Source: DASQUK01 sp035697145 (GTDB taxonomy: Bacteria; Actinomycetota; Acidimicrobiia; Acidimicrobiales; VFJN01). From it: DNA of 64,000 bases. The DNA is taken from contig DASSDL010000166.1 of the NCBI GenBank assembly GCA_035697145.1, positions 14,773 through 78,772 of the forward strand. Direction: 5' to 3'. Under the pieces are notes generated by a model, which had not been told where the DNA came from, made no database searches, and was given only the letters and a program-made list of their open reading frames with translations. How positions within the stretch are numbered: position 1 is the stretch's first letter; the number at the start of each line of letters is the position of its first letter. Both the position numbers and the translations under genes were made by a program. This document shows positions 24,187 to 33,023 of this stretch, piece after piece.

Positions 24187-26346
24187 ATGGCCATCGCGAT
24201 CGGCGACGCGCACCGCGAGCTCGCCGACGTCGCCCGGTCGTTCCTGCAGGGGGAGAAGGCGAGGGCGGCGGCGAGGGCGTTGCTCGATGCAGCCGACGAG
24301 GGCAGGCCGGGCTTCTGGGATTCGATGGTGGAGCTCGGGTGGACCGGACTCCACGTCCCCGAGCGCTATGGGGGCTCGGGCTACGGCTTGCCCGAGCTCG
24401 CCGTCGTCCTCGAGGCGCTGGGCCGTTCCGTGGCGCCCGGGCCCTTCCTACCGACCGTCGTGCTGTCGGCGATCATCGCCGACTGCGGCTCCGACGACCA
24501 ACGTTCCCGCCTCTTGCCGGGGTTGGTCGACGGCTCGACCGTCGCCGGCCTCGGGCTCGGAGGATCATTGGCGATCGGCGCCGAGGTGGTCGACGGCGAC
24601 GCGGGGATCGTGCTGGGCGCCGGCACGGCCGATGTGCTGGCGCTGGCGGTCGGTGACGACCTGGCGGTCGTACCGCGCAACGCCGAGGGTGTGACCGTGG
24701 CCGGGGGCGGCAACCTCGATCCGACACGACGCTCGGCCCAGGTCCGACTCCACCGCGTGGCGTTGGATGCCGTCAGCGTCCTCGGTGGCCGGAGGTCTCG
24801 GGCACTGGCCTTCGCCCGCACCCTCGCGGCCGCCGAGGCGTCCGGCGGTGCTCGCGAGTGCGTCGAGATGGCGACCGACTACGCCAAGGCTCGCGTGCAG
24901 TTCGGGAGGGTCATCGGCACCTATGGGCCGGTCAAGCACCACTGCGCCAACATGCTCGTCGCCGCCGAGCTGGCGACCGCCGCCGCGTGGGACGCCGCCC
25001 GAGCCGCCTCCGGCGACCCCGAGCAGTTCGCGCTGGCGAGCGCGGTCGCCGCCACCCAGGCGCTGTCCGCCTACGTCGGCAACGCCCAACTCAACATCCA
25101 GGTGCACGGCGGCATCGGTTTCACCTGGGAGCACGACGCGCACATGCTGCTGCGACGCGCCGGTGCGCTGGCCGCGCTGTTCGAGCCCGGCGTGGCCGCG
25201 GCGGACGTGGCGCGGATCATCAATGGCGGGGTGACCCGCCGGCTGGACCTCGAGCTACCTTCGGAGGCCGACGTCATCCGCGACGAGGTGCGGGCGCTGG
25301 TGGCGGAGGTCGCTGCGCTCCCTGCCGAGCAACGGCGCTCCCGGCTGATCGACGCCGGTCTGGCCATGCCGCACTGGCCGATGCCCTGGGGTCGCGCGGC
25401 CCGAGCTGTCGAGCAGATCGTCATCGACCAGGAGCTCGACCGGGCCGGTGTCGAGCGGCCGCAGTACGGCATCACCGGCTGGATCACCCTCACGCTGATC
25501 CAGCACGCCAGCGCCGACCAGGTGGAACGGTGGGTGCGGCCGAGCCTCGAAGGCGCGCTGGTGTGGTGCCAGCTGTTCAGCGAGCCCAACGCGGGGTCCG
25601 ACGCCGCCGGGATCCGCACCCGCGGGACGCGGGTCGAGGGGGGATGGCGGGTGAGCGGCCAGAAGGTGTGGACCAGCGGGGCGCAGTACTGCCAGCGCGG
25701 CCTGGCGACCGTGCGCACCGACCCCGACGCCCCGAAGCACGCCGGGATCACGATGATGGTCATCGACATGCACGCCGAGGGTGTCGACGTCCGTCCTCTG
25801 CGCGAGGCGTCCGGCGGCGCGATGTTCAACGAGGTCTTCTTCGACGACGTGTTCGTGCCCGACGACGACGTCGTGGGACCGGTCAGCGGCGGCTGGACGG
25901 TCGCTCGTTCGACGCTCGGGAACGAGCGGGTCAGCATCGGTGGAAGCGAGGGCGTCGGGGGCGGTGGCTTGCTGCTGGACGTCTACCGGCAGCGCAAGGA
26001 CGCCGTGCCCGACGCCGGGCGTATCGTCGGTCGGCTCCTGGCCGAAGCGCAGACGATGCGGGTCCTCAACCTGCGGCGGGCCGAGCGGGCCGTCGCCGGG
26101 GGCGAACCGGGCCCCGAGGGAAACGTGACCAAGCTCCTCAGCGCCGAGCACGCCCAGCGGGTCGCAGATGCCGGCCTGGCCATCCTCGGGCCGGAGGTGG
26201 CACTGACCGACGGTCTCGGCGGGCGGGTCGGGGCCGCGCTCATCTTCAGCCGAGCCCTGTCGATCGCCGGCGGGACGTCAGAGATCACCCGCAACCAGAT
26301 CGGGGAGCGCATCCTCGGCTTGCCGCGGGATCCCCTGGTCAAGTGA
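24187..26346 (+). CDS. Fused tandem acyl-CoA dehydrogenase
   Basis: A 719-residue protein containing two acyl-CoA dehydrogenase units in one chain. The N-terminal half (about 1-355) has a short degenerate middle domain but keeps DYAKARVQFGRVIGTYGPVKHH and QVHGGIGFTWEHDAH. The C-terminal half (about 365-719) has QLFSEPNAGSDAAGIRTRG, VWTSGAQYCQRG and GGTSEITRNQIGERILGLP. The architecture matches a fused alpha/beta FadE pair such as the heteromeric steroid side-chain dehydrogenases (ChsE1/ChsE2-type, from memory). AAGGAGG lies 5 nt before ATG 24187. FAD-dependent alpha,beta-desaturation of a bulky acyl-CoA is the likely role. Confidence 0.9.
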   Translation: MAIAIGDAHRELADVARSFLQGEKARAAARALLDAADEGRPGFWDSMVELGWTGLHVPERYGGSGYGLPELAVVLEALGRSVAPGPFLPTVVLSAIIADCGSDDQRSRLLPGLVDGSTVAGLGLGGSLAIGAEVVDGDAGIVLGAGTADVLALAVGDDLAVVPRNAEGVTVAGGGNLDPTRRSAQVRLHRVALDAVSVLGGRRSRALAFARTLAAAEASGGARECVEMATDYAKARVQFGRVIGTYGPVKHHCANMLVAAELATAAAWDAARAASGDPEQFALASAVAATQALSAYVGNAQLNIQVHGGIGFTWEHDAHMLLRRAGALAALFEPGVAAADVARIINGGVTRRLDLELPSEADVIRDEVRALVAEVAALPAEQRRSRLIDAGLAMPHWPMPWGRAARAVEQIVIDQELDRAGVERPQYGITGWITLTLIQHASADQVERWVRPSLEGALVWCQLFSEPNAGSDAAGIRTRGTRVEGGWRVSGQKVWTSGAQYCQRGLATVRTDPDAPKHAGITMMVIDMHAEGVDVRPLREASGGAMFNEVFFDDVFVPDDDVVGPVSGGWTVARSTLGNERVSIGGSEGVGGGGLLLDVYRQRKDAVPDAGRIVGRLLAEAQTMRVLNLRRAERAVAGGEPGPEGNVTKLLSAEHAQRVADAGLAILGPEVALTDGLGGRVGAALIFSRALSIAGGTSEITRNQIGERILGLPRDPLVK

Positions 26347-26399
26347 GCCGCCGGTGACGGCTACATCGGAGAGCGACACGTCGGCACCCCCCGGCCGGT

Positions 26400-27176
26400 T
26401 CACTGGCCCACGTGCAGCCCGCCGTCCACGCGCACGATCGCGCCGCTGGTGAAGCTCGACGCCGGGCTGGCGAGGAACAGCGCCGCCGTGACGATCTCAT
26501 CGGGGTGTCCCGGGCGGCCCAGGGCGTTGTCTGCCTTCTCACGCTGCTCCTCGGGCCAGGCCCTGGCGATGTCGGTGAGGAACGGCCCGGGCGACAGCGT
26601 GTTGACACGGACCTTCGGCCCGTACTCGGCCGCCAGCGAGCGGGTCATGGCGTTGAGGGCGGCCTTGGCGCTGCCGTAGGGGATGACGCCGGGCAGCGGC
26701 ATGAGCGCGCCCGTCGACGACACGTTGATGATCACGCCGCCGTCGCCGTCGTACATGCGCTTGGCGACCTGGCTGGCGAGCCGGAACGGGCCCTTGAAGT
26801 TGAGCCCGACCACGCTGTCGAACAGGTCCTCGGTGACCTCGTGACTGGGCATCGGCGGGCTCATGCCGGCGTTGTTCACGAGGACGTCGACACGCCCGAA
26901 CTCGGCGTAGGCGGCGTCGATCAGCCGGTCGATCGCGTCCCACTTGGCGGCGTGGACCGCGAACGGGAACGCCCGACGACCCAGTTCCCGGACCTCGGCC
27001 GCCGCCTTCTCGCAGCTCTCGAGCTTGCGGCTGGCGATGATGACATCGGCGCCGCGCTGGGCGAACGCCAGGACCATCGCGCGCCCGAGGCCGCGGCTGC
27101 CGCCCGTGACCAAGGCGACCTTGTCGCTCATGTCGAAGTACGGATCCGTCGTCTCCATCGACAACTTCGTCATCAA
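26400..27176 (-). CDS. SDR family oxidoreductase
   Basis: A 258-residue classical SDR. TGGSRGLGRAMV (about 24-35) binds the cofactor. The Arg in IIASRKLESC after beta-strand 2 favours NADP(H). NNAG lies near 102, the catalytic Ser in NVSSTGAL, and Tyr/Lys in PYGSAKAALN (about 168-172). It may really begin at MSDKVALV (Met16). It is 22 bp downstream of the DUF3303-like gene and shares its strand with the TetR regulator, suggesting a small regulated unit. FabG-like or hydroxyacyl-CoA activity is possible. Confidence 0.88.
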   Translation of the reverse strand: MMTKLSMETTDPYFDMSDKVALVTGGSRGLGRAMVLAFAQRGADVIIASRKLESCEKAAAEVRELGRRAFPFAVHAAKWDAIDRLIDAAYAEFGRVDVLVNNAGMSPPMPSHEVTEDLFDSVVGLNFKGPFRLASQVAKRMYDGDGGVIINVSSTGALMPLPGVIPYGSAKAALNAMTRSLAAEYGPKVRVNTLSPGPFLTDIARAWPEEQREKADNALGRPGHPDEIVTAALFLASPASSFTSGAIVRVDGGLHVGQ

Positions 27177-27198
27177 TGACCGAGGTCGGAGGCGGCCG

Positions 27199-27510
27199 CT
27201 AGAGCACCGAGCGAACCCTCTGGAGCGCCTCTTGGGTTATCGGGGTGGCGTCAGCGATATCCAGAACCGGAACCACCTCGAAGTCCAGCCACGGTGACCA
27301 CACGGCGAGGTCACGGAACAGGTCAGCCTGGTCGTCGGTCTCGATCACGGCGAAGCCGCCGGTCCCGTCACAGCGCTGGACCCACTGATGGATCGTCGCC
27401 GCATCGCTTGGCGTCCAGTTCGCTAGCAACTTCTGGGCGGTCTCACCAGCCGAGACTCGCTCCTCGACTGATCCGCCGGCCGCCACGGTGTAGGACAGTA
27501 CGAATTTCAT
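27199..27510 (-). CDS. DUF3303-like small protein
   Basis: A 103-residue protein with a ferredoxin-like (dimeric alpha/beta barrel) pattern: MKFVLSYTVAAGGS at the N terminus, a central GGFAVIETDDQADLFRDLAVW and a C-terminal FEVVPVLDIADA. This resembles DUF3303-type proteins. Function is unknown; related folds bind small hydrophobic ligands. It lies between a TetR gene (79 bp upstream) and an SDR (22 bp downstream), all on the minus strand. Confidence 0.72.
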   Translation of the reverse strand: MKFVLSYTVAAGGSVEERVSAGETAQKLLANWTPSDAATIHQWVQRCDGTGGFAVIETDDQADLFRDLAVWSPWLDFEVVPVLDIADATPITQEALQRVRSVL

Positions 27511-27589
27511 ACGAGACCCTCCCGCTCAAGTGGTCGAATCCCGATTGTCGCCGTGAGATCGGCCAGTGTCCAGAGGGGGAGCCCAGCCC

Positions 27590-28324
27590 TCAGGCCCGGC
27601 GTGCGGCAGCGGTCGTGCGACGCCGACGGGGCGTGGCGACGACAAGGTTGCGGGCCCCGGCCAGCAACAATGCTGTGCGTTGACGTAGCACCGCCGCGAG
27701 GTCGACCCGCTCGTCGACGGTCCACTCCCTGATCCCGTCCATGACCAAGGCCGTGAGCATCGCCGCCAGGTCTCTGGGGGAGATGTCGTTCGGCAGCTCG
27801 CCCGAGTCCTGGGCGTGGGTGAACACGACCGAGAACGCCCGCTGGAACCCGAAGTGCTCCTGATCGTGCAGGAGCTCGGACTCCGGGGCGCGGTGGAACT
27901 CCTGGATCATGCGCCCCACCGCGGCGCGGGGGCCCTTCTCGATGCGCCGGGCGAGCTTCGTCATCAATTGGTCCAGGACCGTGTCGAGCGAGCGACCGTT
28001 GGCCAGTGCGCGGAGTGCGTCCTCGTACAGCACTCTGGCGGTCAACCAACCCATCTCGAGCAGGACCTGCTCCTTCCGCGCAAAGTGGAAGTAGAAGGTT
28101 CCCTTGGCGACGCCGGCCCGAGCGGCGATCTCTTCGGCCGTCGTGGTGTCGATCCCAGTCTCGAAACCCCGTTCGCTCCACAGGTCCAGAGCCGCCTTGA
28201 CCAGCTTCCGCCGGGTTTCGCGCGAACGTTCCTGCGCCAGTGAGGACCGCTTGGGGCCGTCGTGGTGGGTGGTCAGCTGCACGACCGCAGCGGATGTGCC
28301 CCGCTTGGTGGAGGTTCGTGCCAA
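27590..28324 (-). CDS. TetR family transcriptional regulator
   Basis: A 244-residue TetR repressor. The helix-turn-helix is at about residues 50-75 (AEEIAARAGVAKGTFYFHFARK), preceded by a basic, disordered 30-residue tail. The C-terminal ligand domain runs to about 225 and ends in an Arg/Ala-rich tail (RRRRTTAAARRA). TTG 28324 is chosen because AAGGAG lies 8 nt upstream and upstream GTGs lack one. A 14-bp perfect palindrome directly after its -10 element suggests autoregulation. Likely targets are the two genes downstream on the same strand. Confidence 0.88.
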   Translation of the reverse strand: MARTSTKRGTSAAVVQLTTHHDGPKRSSLAQERSRETRRKLVKAALDLWSERGFETGIDTTTAEEIAARAGVAKGTFYFHFARKEQVLLEMGWLTARVLYEDALRALANGRSLDTVLDQLMTKLARRIEKGPRAAVGRMIQEFHRAPESELLHDQEHFGFQRAFSVVFTHAQDSGELPNDISPRDLAAMLTALVMDGIREWTVDERVDLAAVLRQRTALLLAGARNLVVATPRRRRTTAAARRA

Positions 28325-28361
28325 GGGAACAACTCCTTCGTCGACGCCGCTCCGATGTCTA

Positions 28362-28381
28362 CGCACGGCCGTGCGACTATA
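28362..28381 (-). promoter_or_regulatory. TetR promoter -10 with overlapping 14-bp palindrome operator
   Basis: On the minus strand, TATAGT (28376-28381) is immediately followed by CGCACGGCCGTGCG (28362-28375), a perfect palindrome covering the expected transcription start. This arrangement is typical of TetR self-repression. Confidence 0.6.
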
Positions 28382-28542
28382 CCGAGCGCTGACTCGCGCG
28401 GTCAGAAGTTGGTGCACGCACAGTCGCCCAGAGTTTGGGCTCCATCCAAACGACAGGACGACGAGCCATGCCACCAAACGCTCGGTCGCCGTGCGGAACT
28501 CGGAGTCGCCGGCTCAATCCCTGAAGGCGGTTTCCTGTCGGC

Positions 28543-29589
28543 TCACAGGCCGTCGAGCTGGATCCAGGCGGGATCGTGATCGCTGCCGACGCCGGCCGAG
28601 CTGGCGTTCCAAGCCCGTCGCCGCTCGATCTCGGCGTGCGTCACCCGGCCGGCCAGGGCGGGGCTGAGCCATATCTGGTCGAAGAGCTCGAACGTGTCGG
28701 GGGCGTTGGCTACCGAGTGACGATGCGTCCAGCGCACGGTGGTCGGTGAGTTCTCCGGCGTGGCCGGCGGCGGTGGCCGGCTCTCGATCACGCCGGCGAG
28801 CCCGTCGACCAGGTCGAGCCCGGACAGCATGGGGGCCAGCGTGCCGGCCTCGGGAGCGTCGTTGAGGTCCCCGAGGATGACGTAGCGGGCGTCGGGACGG
28901 GTGCGGCCGGTGACGACGCGGGCGATGGTCTCGGCCTGGCGGGTGCGCCGCTCGTCATTGGCCAGCGCCGTGGCGGCGGGGTCCGGGTCGTCGAACGGAA
29001 TGAGCTTGGACTTGAGGTGGGTGACGAAGAGGGTCAGCAGCCTCCGCCGCCGGGTCCCGTTGAACACCTGGAGCTCCAACAGGTCCCGTCCGAACACCGG
29101 CATCGCCGGGTCGTCGGGGTGCACCTCGAAGCGGTGGGAGGTGACGTTGGCGATCGGCAGCCGGGAGAGGACCGCGACGTCGATGAACCGCGGGTCGTTC
29201 CCCTCGATCAGGACCTCGTAGGTGTACGGCTGGGCCAGGAGGTCGCGGTTGAACCGCCGCAGCGCGTCGAGGTTCTCGACCTCCTGGAGCGCCAGCACAT
29301 CGGCGTCCACGGCGGCGATGCGGGCCGCCAGCGCCTGCTGGGCGGCCGCGGGCTTGCCCAGGATGAGCTCGCCCCGTACGCCCTTCTGGATCCGGACGAT
29401 CGGTGTCGACGAGGTGGGCGCATCGAGCTGGGGTGGCGGGTCGTCGGGCCCGGTGCCCTGTCCGACGAAGACCCACTGGTACGTGGTGTGCACGTTGCGG
29501 TCCTCGGCGGGCAGCGTCCCGAGGTCGGCCTCGAAGTTGAACCGATCGAACAGGTTGTTGAGGTTGAACGTTCCCAGGCGCACATCCAT
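28543..29589 (-). CDS. Endonuclease/exonuclease/phosphatase family protein
   Basis: A 348-residue EEP-fold hydrolase. Motifs: LGTFNLNNLFDRF at the N terminus, catalytic Glu in VLALQEVENLDAL (about 100), VTHLKSKLIPFDDPD (about 187), ILGDLNDAPEAG (about 239) and the C-terminal GVGSDHDPAWIQL. The layout resembles extracellular nucleases of the NucH/ExeM type, but no signal peptide or lamin domain is present. It is only distantly similar to the EEP gene at 20-21 kb, which has a different set of insertions. The substrate is unknown. Confidence 0.84.
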   Translation of the reverse strand: MDVRLGTFNLNNLFDRFNFEADLGTLPAEDRNVHTTYQWVFVGQGTGPDDPPPQLDAPTSSTPIVRIQKGVRGELILGKPAAAQQALAARIAAVDADVLALQEVENLDALRRFNRDLLAQPYTYEVLIEGNDPRFIDVAVLSRLPIANVTSHRFEVHPDDPAMPVFGRDLLELQVFNGTRRRRLLTLFVTHLKSKLIPFDDPDPAATALANDERRTRQAETIARVVTGRTRPDARYVILGDLNDAPEAGTLAPMLSGLDLVDGLAGVIESRPPPPATPENSPTTVRWTHRHSVANAPDTFELFDQIWLSPALAGRVTHAEIERRRAWNASSAGVGSDHDPAWIQLDGL

Positions 29590-29701
29590 GGGCGACGGCT
29601 GACGTCAGCGGCGGCGGAAGGCGCCGGACAGGTCGGGTCCCACCGGGCGGGAGCTTACGCGGCCGGGTGTCGCCAGATCGCCGGGCCGGCCCTCCGCGGC
29701 G

Positions 29702-29707
29702 TACCGT
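29702..29707 (+). promoter_or_regulatory. -10 element, leaderless promoter
   Basis: TACCGT lies 8 nt before GTG 29716. It supports that start for the membrane-protein/acylphosphatase unit. Confidence 0.5.
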
Positions 29708-29715
29708 TGTCGGCT

Positions 29716-30630
29716 GTGCCGGACAAGCGCCAGACCTCAAAGCAGCGCCGGGCCGCCCGCAACCGGGCATCCCGTGACGCGCTCGCGGCCCGTCGGACCA
29801 ACGCCGTGCCCAGCGGGACTCCCTCGGGCTCGTCAAGCGGCTCAGGCGCGGCCTCCCCGAGTGCAGGATCTGCTACGACCGCGGGCACCACCACGGGCCG
29901 GAGCAGCTTTGGCGGCCGCTGGGGCGCCAGCGGGAACCGCCGGCCGGGCGATCTGGCGGTGATGGTTGCGCTGGGCCTCGCGATCGTGTCGGCCGTCTCG
30001 GTGCTGTTCCTCACCAAGGTTCCGGTGGACGACCGCGGCGAGCCGCTGCCGAGGGCCTTCCAGGGAGTGGCGGTGGCCGCCCGAGAAGCCATCACCGGCG
30101 AGCAGATGCCCGACAACGAAGAATCGTTGCTCGACGCCAGCGGACCGGGTGTGATCCTGTACTTGGCGCTGCCGGTGGCGGTGGCGGCCTTCGCGTTCTG
30201 GGCCAACCGCCGGCCCGACCGCAGCCGGCTCCTCACGTTCGCCCTGGTGGCGATGGCCGGGCTCGTGCTGTTCCTCGGTGGATACTTCTTCTTCCCGACG
30301 CTCGTCGCGTTGGCGGTGGCCAGCTTCCAGATCCGCAGGGCCGACATGCCGGCACGCGTGGCCGAGGGGGTGGCACCGACTCGTGGCCGGCGTGGCGTCA
30401 TCGACGCCGAGTCCGAGGAGCTCGACGACGAGCCGATCGACGATGGCGTCGACGACATGAGCGACGAAGGCGCAGGTGAGGTCGACAGCCCCGGCGACGA
30501 GGGTGGCGACGAGGCAGCAAGCCACGAGGGCACCGATCCGCTGACCGAGCTCGAGGCCGAGCTGGAGGCCGAGGAGCGGACCCGCCGGAGTGGCGGCAGC
30601 CAGTCCCGCGGGTCGACACCGGAGGAGTGA
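29716..30630 (+). CDS. Four-helix membrane protein with charged tails
   Basis: A 304-residue protein with a basic, low-complexity N terminus (Lys/Arg, then Ser/Gly/Thr to about residue 75). Membrane segments lie at about 82-100, 150-168 and 175-205. The acidic C-terminal tail (about 225-304) is rich in Asp, Glu and Gly. The opening MPDKRQTSKQRRAARNRASR is common in actinobacterial membrane proteins. No enzyme motif is seen. The stop overlaps the GTG of the acylphosphatase by 4 nt, so the genes are coupled, though a shared function is unclear. Confidence 0.7.
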   Translation: MPDKRQTSKQRRAARNRASRDALAARRTNAVPSGTPSGSSSGSGAASPSAGSATTAGTTTGRSSFGGRWGASGNRRPGDLAVMVALGLAIVSAVSVLFLTKVPVDDRGEPLPRAFQGVAVAAREAITGEQMPDNEESLLDASGPGVILYLALPVAVAAFAFWANRRPDRSRLLTFALVAMAGLVLFLGGYFFFPTLVALAVASFQIRRADMPARVAEGVAPTRGRRGVIDAESEELDDEPIDDGVDDMSDEGAGEVDSPGDEGGDEAASHEGTDPLTELEAELEAEERTRRSGGSQSRGSTPEE

Positions 30631-30938
30631 GCTCCCCGGATTCGGGTCCGGGAGACGTAGTCCGCGTACGGGCGGTGGTCGCGGGTCGGGTCCAGGGCGT
30701 GTGGTTCCGCGAGAGCTGTCGGCGCGAGGCCGAGCGCCTCGGGGTCTCTGGCTGGGTGCACAACCTGCGCGACGGCCGCGTCGAGCTCGAGGCCCAGGGC
30801 GGCCGGGCAGCGGTCGATGCGCTGGTGGCGTGGGCCCACCAGGGTCCCCGGCTGGCGATCGTCGAGTCGGTCACCGTCGATGCGTTGCCGGTCGAGGGAC
30901 CCGATTCGCCGGCGATGAGGCGTTTCGCGGTCCGCTGA
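30627..30938 (+). CDS. acyP: Acylphosphatase
   Basis: A 103-residue acylphosphatase that hydrolyses carboxyl-phosphate bonds. The signature GRVQGVWFRESCRREAERL contains the catalytic Arg, and GWVHNLRDGRVELEAQG contains the catalytic Asn. The usual length is about 90 residues; here a 10-residue polar extension precedes the domain. GTG 30627 overlaps the upstream stop. Confidence 0.92.
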   Translation: MSSPDSGPGDVVRVRAVVAGRVQGVWFRESCRREAERLGVSGWVHNLRDGRVELEAQGGRAAVDALVAWAHQGPRLAIVESVTVDALPVEGPDSPAMRRFAVR

Positions 30939-30965
30939 CGCGGCCGCCCGCCGAGCTGCCGGCGG

Positions 30966-31640
30966 CTACGGCGCCGCCGCCGTCCCGCTGAGCGCGGCCG
31001 ACGCCAGCACCGCCGCCGACTCGAGCTGCTCGGCTGCCTGGGCTCCGTCCGCACCCGCGGTGATCCCGCTCGGTTGGGCAAGGGCGTAGATCCGGAAGTC
31101 GTAGTTGTGGGTGCCCGACGGCGGGCAGGGACCCGACCATCCCTGCCGCCCGAAGTCGTTCAGCTCCTCGACCGCCCGGGGGGGCGGGCTGCCGCGAGCC
31201 AACCCACCGACGTCGGGCGGCAATCCGGCGATGACCCAGTGAACGAAGCCGTCGGCATCGGGATCGCGGACCACCAGGGCCAACTCGGCGGTGCTCGCCG
31301 GGACCCCGGTCCACGCCAGCGGCGGCGAGACATCGTCGCCGACGCACGTGTACTCGGGCGGGATCGGTTGCCCGTTCCCAAAGGCAGGGCTGCTCAGCCT
31401 CAGCGTGGTGACGGTCGTCGGTGATGCCGCGCCCTCAACGGAGCCGCCGTCCTGGCCGCTGCCGGTCCCGCCGCCCGTGCCCGCAGCGACGTCGGTCGTG
31501 GAGGGCGCGGCCGCCGTGGTCGAGGTCGTGGTTGCGGAGGTCGTGGTCTGGTCGGAGCTGGGTGCGCGCAGTTCCTGGCCGTCGTCGCCACACCCGGCGA
31601 GCACGAGGACCACGGCGCACGTCGCCAATACCCACCGCAT
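30966..31640 (-). CDS. PEBP/YbhB family lipoprotein
   Basis: A 224-residue secreted lipoprotein. The signal peptide ends in LAGC (Cys17) and is followed by a Thr/Ala-rich, then Gly-rich linker to about residue 75. The phosphatidylethanolamine-binding-protein domain follows, with PPEYTCVGDDVSPPLAW, DPDADGFVHWVIAGLPP and the conserved GTHNYDFRIYAL. Members bind small anionic ligands or act as Raf-kinase-inhibitor-like proteins. It is divergent from the MgtE-like gene across 120 bp. Confidence 0.87.
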   Translation of the reverse strand: MRWVLATCAVVLVLAGCGDDGQELRAPSSDQTTTSATTTSTTAAAPSTTDVAAGTGGGTGSGQDGGSVEGAASPTTVTTLRLSSPAFGNGQPIPPEYTCVGDDVSPPLAWTGVPASTAELALVVRDPDADGFVHWVIAGLPPDVGGLARGSPPPRAVEELNDFGRQGWSGPCPPSGTHNYDFRIYALAQPSGITAGADGAQAAEQLESAAVLASAALSGTAAAP

Positions 31641-31647
31641 CGGTCGA

Positions 31648-31706
31648 GTGTTGCAGATCGTCCGCACCCCCCGAGGTACACCGCGCGCCATCGATGGTGT
31701 TGCAGA
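31648..31706. repeat. Two copies of a 10-bp direct repeat in a divergent intergenic region
   Basis: GTGTTGCAGA occurs at 31648-31657 and 31697-31706, 49 bp apart, between two divergently transcribed genes. It could be a repeated regulator site. Confidence 0.4.
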
Positions 31707-31760
31707 CTGTCGACGCTCCGATGGATAGCCCCTCGACCGCCTCGTGAAACCACAGCACCG

Positions 31761-32993
31761 ATGCGATGGCTCTTGCCCCCTGTGGCGCGGTTGCGCGCAC
31801 TCCTGGGACCGGACGCGGCCGGCGTCCGGCAGAGCCTCGTCGCGCTCGGGCTGAACTCGAGCACCAGCTTTGTGGCGGGGGCGTTCCTCGGGTCGATCAC
31901 CGGAACTCTCGAGCGCTACCCCGGCCTGTTGGTGCTGGTGCCGGCCGCCATCGGCCTGCGCGGCAACATCTTCGGCTCCTTCGGCAATCGGCTGTCGACC
32001 TCGATCCATGCGGGCACGTTTCGCTGGTCGCTGCGAAGCGAGACCGTCTTGGGCCAGAACGTCTTGGCCTCGATGCTGCTCACGATGGCGATCTCGCTGG
32101 CGTTGGCAGTTGTGGCCAAGGCCATCGCAGTCGGGTTCGGGATCGACGATTCCATCGACCTGTTGTCGATGTCGACCGTGTCCATTGTCGGCGGGGTGCT
32201 CGGATCGATCGTGGTGCTAGCGGCGGCGCTGGGACTGACCGGCGGCGCGGTCCGCAACCGCTGGGATCTCGACAACGTCACGGCCCCCCTGGTCTCGACG
32301 CTCGGCGACGTGCTGACCTTGCCCGCGCTGTACCTGGGCACGCTGCTCCTGGGAATCTCGGTGGTCACCTCCACGGTGGGCGCTGTCCTGGTCCTGGCGT
32401 CCCTCGCCTTGCTCGCGGTCGGTTGGGAATCCTCGAGCGAGGGCTTGCGGCGCATCGTCCGGGAATCGGTGCCGGTGCTGGTGGTCGCCGGGTGCATCAG
32501 CGCCCTGGCCGGCGTCACACTCGAGAAGTCCTTCGCCCGCTTCGATGCGTTGCCGGCGCTGCTGGTGCTGGTCCCCGCGCACCTGTCGAGCTCCGGGGCG
32601 CTCGGCGGCATCCTGTCGGGCCGGCTGTCGTCGAAGCTGTTCCTGGGCTTGGTCGAGCCGCAGACCAGGCCCAACCGCGAGGCCCGGCGCGACGTCTCGC
32701 TGGTCTTCCTGCTGGCCGTGCCGGTGTTCGTCTTCAACGGGCTCGGAGCGCACTGGGTCGCCCAGGCCCTGGGCGAGGCCAGCCCCGGACTGGGTCAGAT
32801 GGTCGCCGTATCCCTCATCGCCGGGGGACTGGTCGTGCTGTTCGTGGTGACCGTCGCCTACTACGGCACGGTGGCCGCCTACCGCACCGGCGTCGATCCC
32901 GACACCTACGGCATCCCGGTGGTCAGCTCGTCGGTCGACTTCGTGGGGGCCTTCACGCTGATCATCGCCATCGCCCTGCTGGGGCTCGCCTGA
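31761..32993 (+). CDS. MgtE-like (SLC41-type) divalent cation permease
   Basis: A 410-residue membrane protein with two tandem copies of the MgtE membrane domain, as in eukaryotic SLC41 and prokaryotic COG1824 permeases. Repeat one has PAAIGLRGNIFGSFGNRLST (about 54-73). Repeat two has the matching LVPAHLSSSGALGGILSGRL (about 272-291). Around ten helices are predicted. The cytosolic N and CBS domains of classical MgtE are absent. The next gene, 30 bp downstream, encodes a PhoU/TrkA-C protein that often accompanies this permease type, probably replacing those regulatory domains. Confidence 0.85.
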   Translation: MRWLLPPVARLRALLGPDAAGVRQSLVALGLNSSTSFVAGAFLGSITGTLERYPGLLVLVPAAIGLRGNIFGSFGNRLSTSIHAGTFRWSLRSETVLGQNVLASMLLTMAISLALAVVAKAIAVGFGIDDSIDLLSMSTVSIVGGVLGSIVVLAAALGLTGGAVRNRWDLDNVTAPLVSTLGDVLTLPALYLGTLLLGISVVTSTVGAVLVLASLALLAVGWESSSEGLRRIVRESVPVLVVAGCISALAGVTLEKSFARFDALPALLVLVPAHLSSSGALGGILSGRLSSKLFLGLVEPQTRPNREARRDVSLVFLLAVPVFVFNGLGAHWVAQALGEASPGLGQMVAVSLIAGGLVVLFVVTVAYYGTVAAYRTGVDPDTYGIPVVSSSVDFVGAFTLIIAIALLGLA

Positions 32994-33023
32994 TCCGCCT
33001 ATCGTCTGAGGTCGATACTCGCA

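Noticed and set aside
31641..31760. Mg-sensing riboswitch (M-box/ykoK) before the MgtE-like gene
   Set aside because: The region is only 120 bp, shared with a divergent gene, and I see no matching multi-stem pattern.
31641..32009. Long N-terminal extension of the PEBP lipoprotein
   Set aside because: It would hide the signal peptide and lipobox and overlap the divergent MgtE-like gene.
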